A stretch of 64,000 nt of DNA from Schistosoma mansoni (Eukaryota > Platyhelminthes > Trematoda > Strigeidida > Schistosomatidae): NCBI RefSeq assembly GCF_000237925.1, contig NW_017386011.1, positions 774,734-838,733 on the forward strand. Reading direction: 5' to 3'. Position numbers and translations under genes: made by a program. The notes under the pieces are model-generated. The model made no database searches. It saw only the letters and a program-made list of their open reading frames with translations, and had not been told where the DNA came from. Below, in pieces: positions 14,801 to 26,500 of this stretch (position 1 is its first letter; every line of letters starts with the position of its first letter).

Positions 14801-17800
14801 TTTACCGAAAGAGTCAGTCAGTCCGGTGTTCATCTTGTTGTGCTAACGAGTTATGGCAACTTGGACCGATGCATATATGTGCCTGGTCCTACGTTGTAGC
14901 TGACTGACTGAGTCAATCACGACGTAGAACTTCGTACGTACGTACATAAGTTCGAGTTGCCATACCACATTAACTCAGAGATGCAGTTGTCGATTCAAAT
15001 CCCATAGTGGTAGAAATAGTATGAGTATAAGCATTATGTGAAAGATTAGGGTTTGAAGATATTATTGAAGGAGTATAATCCAATGAAGTAAATTTGAAGA
15101 GCAAAAAAGGATAGGGACATGAAGAATTCAGATTATTAGAATTTGGGAGAACATGAAGAGTGGATGCGCCTTCGCCATTGTAAACGATTTTGAGCCATGT
15201 CATTCAAGGTCTCTAACCATCGATTGCTATCATCTCTGGAATCCCAACTAGGTAGTCTACATCTACCAACATGGCTCAGTCCAATTGTCAGTGACTTCAT
15301 GGATTTGTGCCATGTTTTGTTCTGGCCGAATGAGCGGATCAATTAACTATTAATTTTGCAATTTTCAGATGTTGCGTTTTATTGTTCTAATGATCTCAGC
15401 CTTTCCTCTGATCACTAGGTATAGCATTCGTCATCAAATCTTTATTCTTATACCGACAAATATTTAGGATAATTATCCAATTAACAAATTTGTTCGTCTT
15501 CTTGTTGTATATAACCATAAAATCTAATACTGTTTTAAAACAAAATGTATCCGTACATAGTTTCCTGCAAATGTTTTCCTGTTAAATGAGTTGATTAAGA
15601 ACGCAAAATTAACCAAACTAGTAGAGTTTAATGTTCAACACCGCGGTTTCAGTTGATGTTACTCTAAGTAAAACTGAAAAACAACTATTAGAATAAAAAC
15701 ATGTTTGATCAGCTCAGTGTTGTTGTTGTTGCTTATTTTCTACACTTATGCTCTTGTGAGAAAAAGAATAATCCTTAAACTGTTGTATTGGATGTAGCAT
15801 TCTCAGTAACTAACTAAGTGGGTTTTTGTCCGTACAAACAGTGCTGAGCCAATTTAAAGCATAGTTTATCAGTTCATGTAATACTGACATTAGAATTGAT
15901 CACATCACATCCTTATATACAACCTATATTTTATATACTACCACCACTAAATTAACTACTTCTAGGAATTTGATATTCATCTTGTTGTGCTGACGAGGTA
16001 TGGTAAGTTGGACCGACGTATAAATATGCCTGGTCCTACGTTGTAGCTGACTGACTGACATCACTAGATTATTTTTAGGATCATATAAGCTTTATCTAAT
16101 GAATTTATGTGTATTTTTTTATCTAGCTTTGGTGTTATCATCGGCGTTTATGTGAAAAATCTTTACAAAAAAGAAAATTTAATGATATGTCAGTAAATAA
16201 TGATATAATCCAAACTAAACGTCCTGCTAAATCATCATCCATAAAAATGAATGCTATTACAGAAGAAAATGAATCTTCAGTAGAAATTCAAAGACTTGCT
16301 GGAGATCATTCTACTTTAGTTGGATCTGATTCTCTTTTTGGAACTAGCAATATCATTGATGTAACTCATAATCAGGTGAGATTAAACAAAATGATTCATA
16401 TCATTTTTATATATACTTGAAATCATGAATCAATTAAAGTTAGACCACCAAGGTAAACCTGGAAGCACTGGATGGTCGTTTCGTCCTATTGTGGGACTCC
16501 TCAGCAGTGCGCATCCACGATCCCGTCTCGCGAGATTCGAACACAGGACCTACCAGTCTCGCACCGGAGCACTTGACCGATAAACCACTGAGTCTGCATC
16601 CAACGGTGTTAATGTCTAACTTCAACCTATCCACGAAATTGAGTAACCATTCACCAATGTCTTCAGTGAGTTGATATCTCCCAACAGACCTGGTTAAACT
16701 CCACTGGTTACTGCTTCTCACTAGAACTCCAGGAAATACCTCATGGAGCCAGGTCCTGGGTTCGAGTCTCGTGAGACGGGATCGTGGATGCGCACTGCTG
16801 AGGAGTCCCACAACAGGACGAAACGACCGTCCAGTGCTTCCAGGTTTCCCATGGTGGTCTAGCTTCAATTGACTTATGATTTCAAGTATATATGAAAATT
16901 ACTTAAAATCTTCACAGAAAACTCACTCATACCATTTTTGTTACATGGTTTGCATCATGTAAACTCATCTAGTTTGGGTAATATAACACCTTCCTTTAAT
17001 ATCATTTCATGAGGATTGGTCTCATTGGTAATACATTTGTATTTGAACAAATTCAATTCACACATAAAAATTGTTTAATCTCATTGACCCCTATAAAAAC
17101 ATAATGGTAATGACATAATGAGGCTGTGTTTTTCTTTGACAATCTATGTCATTTTGTGCCGTATAGATTAAAATCTAATTTGTCGAAATCGCTTGTCTTT
17201 ATTTGTAGATCATCCCGTATTCACTGTATTGTAGTGAGACTAGCAGTAGGGTACTTCTCAACGAAATTCATTAAATCTAGCCAGTCATACTGTGGTACTA
17301 ATTTTTTTTGTTCTTGTTATGAGCTAAAGTATTCATATAGGCTGATTCGTATCAAGTAATAATACTCAGAACTTTCCTTCCACAATTGATCATATCTTAT
17401 TGTTTCGATGTATTAGTTTGTCCACGTAACATTTTTTACGTAATCTGTCCGATAAATGGCTTTATTGACATTGCTTTACATAATTTGGGAATACACCAGT
17501 CTTACCTTGGAAATATATTGTTTTTCCGTACTAATACCCTTCTCATTTGTGTTAACATTGTTTGGAACACATGTGAAAGTTCTTTGAAGTTAGGCTCTTT
17601 AGCCGTCTGTTTTCTTAAATTTGTATGCATAAAAGATTCTCATGGATTCACTTCATAAATCAGACGGATTTTTTTCATTCACTCGAGAGTTCGACTGCCA
17701 TTCTGATTTTATAATCCTGATTCATTTGAAATTTTACATTTAGCGGATTAATTATTTTATACCAAAGTTATGAATGGGCCTTTACTTTATCTTTAATCTT

Positions 17801-17869
17801 TTAAGTCCCTATAACACAAGTTCATTAATGTTATAGGCACTCAAATGATTATACGAAAACGGATGCCTC

Positions 17870-17924
<55 letters not shown>

Positions 17925-20900
17925 CTGTCTGAAGATACACTTTTTTTCTCTGTTAAAATTTTATATCATCTTAGTAGAGATAATATGACCAGTTTTTAAG
18001 TTTGACCTTTAGTGATGAAGTAGTGAAACTTCATCAGTTGAGATGGCTAGGACACGTGTTACGTATGCTCAACCACCGACTGCCCTGACGTGCAATGGTG
18101 TACGAGTAGGTTGGAAGAAAGCTAGGAGGGGCCAGACCAAAACACGGTACAAATCCGTGAATTCACTGACAAGTTGACTGAGCCATTTTGGTAGGTATAG
18201 ACTACCTGGTTGGGATTCGCGAGATGATAGCAACCAATGGTTAGAGACCTTGAATGACATGGCTCAAAATCGTTTGCAATGGCGAAGGTGCATCCACTCT
18301 TTGTGTTCTACCAAATTCTAATCTGAATTCTTCATGTACCCATCCTTTTTCTCTTTCCAAATTTACTTCATTGGATTATACTCCTTCAATAACATCTTCA
18401 AACCCTAATCTTTCGGTTTAGTGCTTATACTCTTACTTATTATTTATTTATTTATACACATAAATATTGGTACAAGGAAGCATTAGATACATATGCCCCG
18501 CACAAATCAAATGAGATTTGTGTTATGGCTGGGATACTGTCCCGGTGCCCAAACTGAAGCTGGTGGTTTTCTTAGGGGGTCACACCCCGAGCCTTCGACC
18601 TAAAGGTCTGATCCACAAGGCAGTGGAGCATCGTGAGGCGATGTATTCCCATGGCAGCCGGTGACCAACAATTGGTTCATACGCCATTTGTTCTGTGTGG
18701 ATACTGCAGCCCACGTTCACCATTGGTTTGGAATCAGGGTTTTCCAACTCTCCTAGGCGGAATTTCCGTGTCTACCAACCCGTTTAAAGCACTGGACATT
18801 CGCTTTTCGTCCTCTCAATTTCGTAAACAACACCTCTGCCACGTGAAGGTAGTGATTAGGACTTCCCTAGCTGAGGCTATATTACGCATGGCCATGTGAG
18901 AGTATTTCGAGAGGGAGAGCGGACTCTTCCCACTCTCGGCCATACCAGGGCATTTGGGGGCTATACTCTTACTACCTCTACCACTATGGGATTTGAATCG
19001 ACAGTTGCATCTCTGTGCTAATGTGGTATGGCAACTCGAACCGATGTACGAAGTTCTACGTTGTGACTGACTAGTAATTTACTTCTATTTCACCGCCATA
19101 TGGTAGGCATCATAGAAAACTATTCTGTTATGATTGTAATTCTCTACAAAAATATCAATGTTTTTTCACTTATACTACATTAGACGATTAGTGTGCGTGA
19201 ATCATTAGTGCAAATGAAAGAATCTTTTGGGGGTGCTACTGATCAACCTATCCCAGATATTGTATCAAATTTACGTAATAATATTGCTTCTGAATCAACT
19301 CGTCAAGCTCTAGATCTTCCTGTTTCAGGGACTTCAATATCTTTGCCTACTGAGTGTACAACATTAATTCCTGTAATTGAAGAACCTGAAGAAAACTTGC
19401 AACAGCAAAATGAGTTTGGTTAGTTTATGTTACACTCTAATTTACTCATGTTTCAATTTTTTTATCTCCACTGGACGATGTTACACTCTAATTTACTCAT
19501 GTTTAGTTGTTTGAGTTCAACAGACTGATAGTGAATTGATCCGATTATTTCAAATGTTGTTTACTATTTAATTCTGTTATCTGTTTATATATAGTAGATA
19601 GTGCAGAATCACACAAATCTCTCGTTTAGCTTCTTACTATCAATTAAAGTACGAGTATACTGCGCAGCAGTTCGTTTCTGTTTAACTTCACCTTTGCGAA
19701 ACGTAGCTATTAAGAGTAGAAGGCACTCTTAAGTTTCTATTATTTAATCACGGATGTCTTAGAAATATTGTTAGTTTTGAGTCGTATATTGTTAATTTTC
19801 TAGTCCGATCACTCCTTTGCCTGTTTCTTGTTGGAAGCAGGAATGCCACTGCAAAAATTGTTTGTGGTCAATAATATATTTTAGGGACAGCTACAGAGAT
19901 GGTCTATAATGAAAGTGATATGCGTCCCGATATAAGTATACATGATATCTTTTTGACCATAAGGCATCGTTCCGCTTCAGGACCAACATATTTCATGCTA
20001 TTGTCTCGTTGAAAAATGTACAAAAACGTTCGTAGACCTTTTAAAAGCTCTGCCTAAATACGAATTGTCAAGTTTCAGCTTATGGTCATTTAACTTTTCA
20101 GAAATCGGTCAAAAGCTGAGATATTATGTCAATTCATCTGCTCCTAGTTTCCAGGTGGCAGTTCTGTCTGGTAGAAATGCCACTAAAACAGTCGTCTGAT
20201 CACCTTGAGCAACAATGCAAACTTGTTCGAAATACGTATCTCTTTCTAAGTGTGAATTGTTACTTCGGGACTGTTTTATGTTATTTATTATTAATTTATT
20301 TAAACACATATATATTGGTACAAAAGGGCACCAGGTACATATGCGCCACACAAAATAATGAAAGTAGGAAGGGAAAGGATGAAAAGATAAGGCGGACTGA
20401 AATGTACAACCAGAAGACTCTTTCAGTTAGGAAAGTTAGAACCATTCTTTATGTAGAAAGTAAAAGAAGGTTGCAGCAGGATCGCCACTGGCTTCTATTC
20501 TGAGCCATATCTGATAACGTCTCTAGCCACTGTGTTGCACCATCTCTCGGACCCCAACCAAGGAGTCGTGAAGGACCAACAAAAGCTAGCCCTTTGCAGC
20601 TCTCTTTCATGCCACGACACCATGTCATACACTGACCACCTCCCCGCTTTTTCCAACCAGTCCCAGGGTCGGCAAATAATGCACGACGTGGAAGTCTCTG
20701 GGACGACATTCGTAAAACATGTCCAAGCCACCGAAGTCGGTGTTTCAAGATGGTGACACCAATTGAATTATCGTCTCTGCATCCGAACACACGATGCCAA
20801 ACCTCTGCATTACTAACATGGTGTTGCCACTGAATGTCAGCAATCCTTCGGAGACAACGATGATCGAACACAGAGAGACGTCTAACATCCTCAACTCGGA

Positions 20901-23518
20901 GAGGCCAGGTTTCACAAGCATAGAGCAAAACTGCTCTCACCGACGCGTTGTAGATCCGACCAAAATGAGTTTGGTTAGTTTATGTTACACTCTAATTTAC
21001 TCATGTTTAGTTGTTTGAGTTCAACAGACTGATAGTGAATTGATCCGATTATTTCAAATGTTGTTTACTATTTAATTCTGTTATCTGTTTATATATAGTA
21101 GATAGTGCAGAATCACACAAATCTCTCGTTTAGCTTCTTTCTATCAATTAAAGTACGAGTATACTGCGCAGCAGTTCGTTTCTGTTTAACTTCACCTTTG
21201 CGAAACGTAGCTATTAAGAGTAGAAGGCACTCTTAAGTTTCTATTATTTAATCACGGATGTCTTAGAAATATTGTTAGTTTTGAGTCGTATATTGTTAAT
21301 TTTCTAGTCCGATCACTCCTTTGCCTGTTTCTTGTTGGAAGCAGGAATGCCACTGCAAAAATTGTTTGTGGTCAATAATATATTTTAGGAACAGCTACAG
21401 AGATGGTCTATAATGAAAGTGATATGTGTCCCGATATAAGTATACATGATATCTTTTTGACCATAAGGCATCGTTCCGCTTCAGGACCAACGTATTTCAT
21501 GCTATTGTCTCGTTGAAAAATGTACAAAAACGTTCGTAGACCTTTTAAAAGCTCTGCCTAAATACGAATTGTCAAGTTTCAGCTTATGGTCATTTAACTT
21601 TTCAGAAATCGGTCAAAAGCTGAGATATTATGTTAATTCATCTGCTCCTAGTTTTCAGGTGGCAGTTCTGTCTGGTAGAAATGCCACTAAAACAGTCGTC
21701 TGATCACCTTGAGCAACAATGCAAACTTGTTCGAAATACGTATCTCTTTCTAAGTGTGAATTGTTACTTCGGGACTGTTTTATGTTATTTATTATTTATT
21801 TATTTAAACACATATATATTGGTACAAAAGGGCACCAGGTACATATGCGCCACACAAAATAATGAAAGTAGGAAGGGAAAGGATGAAAAGATAAGGCGGA
21901 CTGAAATGTACAACCAGAAGACTCTTTCAGTTAGGAAAGTTAGAACCATTCTTTATGTAGAAAGTAAAAGAAGGTTGCAGCAGGATCGCCACTGGCTTCT
22001 ATTCTGAGCCATATCTGATAACGTCTCTAGCCACTGTGTTGCACCATCTCTCGGACCCCAACCAAGGAGTCGTGAAGGACCAACAAAAGCTAGCCCTTTG
22101 CAGCTCTCTTTCATGCCACGACACCATGTCATACACTGACCTCCTCTCCGCTTTTTCCAACCAGTCCCAGGGTCGGCAAATAATGCACGACGTGGAATTC
22201 TCTGGGACGACATTCGTAAAACATGTCCAAGCCACCGAAGTCGGTGTTTCAAGATGGTGACACCAATTGAATTATCGTCTCTGCATCCGAACACACGATG
22301 CCAAACCTCTGCATTACTAACATGGTGTTGCCACTGAATGTCAGCAATCCTTCGGAGACAACGATGATCGAACACAGAGAGACGTCTAACATCCTCAACT
22401 CGGAGAGGCCAGGTTTCACAAGCATAGAGCAAAACTGCTCTCACCGACGCGTTGTAGATCCGACCTTTTACAGCCAGACTAACATCACGAAGGCGCCAAA
22501 GATGGCCCAGATTGGCATAAGCCGCTCTGGCTTTCATTATACGTGCACCAATCTCATCATCAAATGTTGTTTACTATTTAATTCTGTTATCTGTTTATAT
22601 ATAGTAGATAGTGCAGAATCACACAAATCTCTCGTTTAGCTTCTTTCTATCAATTAATTTTATTTATTTATTTATTTTGAAGCATTGTTAACACTGGTGC
22701 GTTGATGCTTGATGAGATCCCATTATGGGTTAAGAAAACGTGATTAGTTTTCAAGAATCGCCATCATTTGTAGTGTGGTTTAGATGTCACTGTCTATCAC
22801 GGGATGATTATTCATTCTTCTGGAATCATACCGTCTAAGCCTAATGTTTTCCATTACTCTTATTCTGTTATGATTTTCACTATATTATTTGTGTTGATAA
22901 TTCCAACTTTCTATGTTAATATACCGTAAAAAGTTGAATCGACATACAGAAGTGGTAGGTTCTACGTTTCTGACTGAATACTATGCAGTTCTTTGTTATG
23001 TATAAATATTCTAGAATGTCCATAACTGATGGATTTCAAAACGAAAAACATGACTGTTTGTAAAATCTTCCCCCCCTCAAATAAGTTCATTATTTTCAGA
23101 ACAAATATAATAGTTACTTTTTATTATCATTTATGTGTTGTATAAACACTTTACTTTACTTTCGATTATTTATAGATTCTAGGTCTGTTGTTCCTAATTT
23201 AACTGAAGCATTGCCTGACCAATGTCCACTGCCTATTGAAGTTTCTTCTTTTCCGGAAAAACATTTTCATGATAAATCACAATTATGGAGGTAATTGTAA
23301 TTGTTCACTTGTTTCTTTGTTTTTTTTTTAAATATATTTCTCCCAAAAGATTTGTAAATAATATTAAAACTATAAGGACCACCAAACCGACAAATTAATA
23401 TCACATGTAATTAGGTTGATTGTCAGTCGAGAACATTTCACCAGTTACAGTTGTGGCATAATGATGCATCCAGACGGTATAAGATCTGTGGTTAACTAGA
23501 AAGTGGAGATAGATTTAC

Positions 23519-23563
<45 letters not shown>

Positions 23564-26500
23564 ACGATTGTCAGTGATATGTGGTTGTTAACAGATTAAC
23601 TGTACAAGCACTAATGTTCATATGATCTAGTGTACTCCATGTTATGAAATATAATTTCCTCTTGAGTATAAGTTATAAAAAGCAATACCTTATTCGTTAT
23701 TCGAACAAAATGATAAAACTCAGATGTGTCATTTCAAATAAGTTGTGGCTAACTGAGCACATTTTAATGAATTAGTACCTCCATTTACTACAATGAAACT
23801 TCTTTTCGTCAGATTTGTTTGGATATTCATATCTTCCCTCTCCCCCGAGTTCATTTGTGATCATGACAATGATGTATATTGAGATAAGATGGTGGTTGGA
23901 GGTGGTCAACAAGAAACCCTGGACCCGGGTTTCGTACTACTTGGCACTCGTCAGCAAGGTGTATCTGTAATCTTGAGAGAACTGGTGCTCCCTGACGGAT
24001 TCGATCCCGTGTCACTCAGCTTCACAGTTAGAGACGTTACCACGGGGCTATTCGTGCCGCGACCAACCTCCTGTAGGACTAAGATGAAATCACAATTGAT
24101 TGATCACTGGATGGTGATCAATGTCATGTGTCAAGTCCTTCTTAGTGCTGATCGAATGCTATCGATCAAGTTGTAATGTGGCCACTAGTCTATGTGGCTT
24201 GACACTGCGTGCACTATGTTGAGATAAGATGGTANNNNNNNNNNNNNNNNNNNNNNNNNNNNNNNNNNNNNNNNNNNNNNNNNNNNNNNNNNNNNNNNNN
24301 NNNNNNNNNNNNNNNNNNNNNNNNNNNNNNNNNNNNNNNNNNNNNNNNNNNNNNNNNNNNNNNNNNNNNNNNNNNNNNNNNNNNNNNNNNNNNNNNNNNN
24401 NNNNNNNNNNNNNNNNNNNNNNNNNNNNNNNNNNCAACCACCATCTTATCTCAACATAGTGCACGCAGTGTCAAGCCACCTAGACTAGTGGCCACATTAC
24501 AACTTGATCGATAGCATTCGATCAGCACTAAGAAGGACTTAACACATGATATTGATCACCACCCAGTGATCAATCAATTGTGAATGATGTATATTCTTCC
24601 TATTTGGGTCCCTAACCAGCTACTTGTATGAGAAAGCCAGAAAGTAAATAGAAAGCTTTTATTAGCTAAACGAATCAAAATATATACACAAACTCATTCA
24701 TAAATATCAATATCTACCTCAAGAAATTGAGTCAACTGATAGCATATATATTTTTTCTTCGTAAAATTAAACTAAATCTTGCCCAACAGTGTTCACTACT
24801 CATCAACTCTCAATTATTATTTAGGCCTGAATTAACGCTTGATTAATTCATCTTATTAGTTTTGTTTATGGTGATACTAGTTAGTGTTAAGTTTCTGAAT
24901 TCTATTATAAAGTTCACCAGTTCGTACTTCAAAATCAACTTTCTCTGTTGTTGATATGTCCATTACAGTGTAACCTTTACTTCATTACAATTTTATCACG
25001 ATCTGTATGATTATCTTTTCTCTGTCTACGTTTTCAAGACATATTCATACAATCTGGTGAATTCCAATCTAAGTTTTCCGTACATGAATACAATAACATT
25101 TTTTATTTTTCAATATAGATATCTCTATAGTCGACTATTGGAGTCAAATTCTTATTCGATTGACATCGAAAACCTTTGTCCATTGGGATCCAATAAAAAA
25201 CAAGCAGCATTTGTATTTATGACATTGTTAGGTATGAAATGTATTCATTTTACCTGTTTTTTTCTTTTTTCCGTCACTAGTGATGAAACACAGTTCATAA
25301 TCCTTTGCAACTAGTATGTCGACTTATAAAACTTTGTAGACACTGAATTCCAAAGAACCACTGCTCCGTTCATCTTTTGCTTTCAAAGTTCTTAAGTTGA
25401 TTCCTAGCAATCAATCCTACAATAATTGGATTAAATCTTTTACTCTAACGTAATGTGTGCGAAAACGTTTACTAGGATAAAAGAGTTGTAATTATTCTTA
25501 GTTTAGTGAGGTGAATGTATAGCATACTGACAGCCTTAAGTTAACCAATTAGATTTGCAATTACGCCTCATTTATTTTGTGCGGAACTTGAAGTGCAGTG
25601 GTAGATAACTTTTATGGTGGTTCTTGATATGTTTGAAATTGAAAACAATGTCTATTATGCATCCAAAAAGTGAATTTTAGATTATGCTCAAGCTAAACTA
25701 CAACACACTTTTAAGGCAGAATATATGGTTAAGTACCTGATGTAATTCAGTATGTAGCGAATAGTACTTCGTGAGGTTGGATAGTATTTTCTCGGATGAT
25801 AAAGAATTGTATTACAGCTGATACCATTTCATGATGAAAACTTCAACCGTAATTTGTAAACCCATCTCAGAACTCCAGCGTAACTCTTAATACTTAACTC
25901 TAACCTTTTTGTCTTATCTCTAGTGTTATTTGTTGACGACATCTCTTTGATGTGGTAATCTTAGCTTATTACGCTAAATCGACTGTTAATCTGCAAAACT
26001 TAACCTTTTTCATTTACCAAAAAGAATAATTCGTCATGTGAGGGTGGTTGATTATTCAGATCAAAGCTATTATTCCACTGTCCCAATATTGATTATTGCT
26101 GTTAACTGGTTAGCGTCTCCTGTTTACCTGATAGCTCGCATAAAGTCGTTAGCAGATTATGCTTTCACCTTTAATAGTTTGAAATTATATGATGAATGTT
26201 AACTTCACATGGCACATTTTCCCAGATAACAATTCAGGCGTTAGTTGGTCATATAGCTTACATTTGAAGTTGATATTAGAAACTTAAGTGAACATTGTAC
26301 TGATTGCATTTGTTGAATATAAATAAACCGGTAATATGGTGAATAGCTCATATACCAATCACATTCAATAGGAATTCAAAGCTCTTTTTACTCATTGCAA
26401 ACAAAGGAGTTTTTCTCCTTTTAACTCATCTCTATTTATTTCAGTTTCTTATTTGTAACTCAAATGGTTCAACATTAACCTTTAGACGATTATTTTTGAA

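Larger units (their letters stand above)
16405..16895. mobile_element. SINE-B inverted dimer with two hammerheads
   Basis: Left arm (minus sense) and right arm (plus sense) are inverted copies: cttgaaatcatgaatcaatt at 16420 against its mirror near 16870, continuing through hammerhead and tRNA-like B-box (ggttcgagtctc at 16759). The tails face outward and the heads meet at 16590-16740. It starts 30 bp after the donor of kleisin exon 6. No clear target-site duplication is seen. Confidence 0.8.

Noticed and set aside
17126-17658. Two open frames of 77 and 90 codons in a kleisin intron
   Set aside because: No family resemblance, no splice context, and composition like surrounding AT-rich intron.
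19406-22656. CRISPR-like or other spaced array
   Set aside because: Only two long units and a fragment in direct tandem. No short regular repeats or spacers anywhere in the window.
24159-24514. Open frames spanning the N run
   Set aside because: They are made of unknown bases read through an assembly gap.
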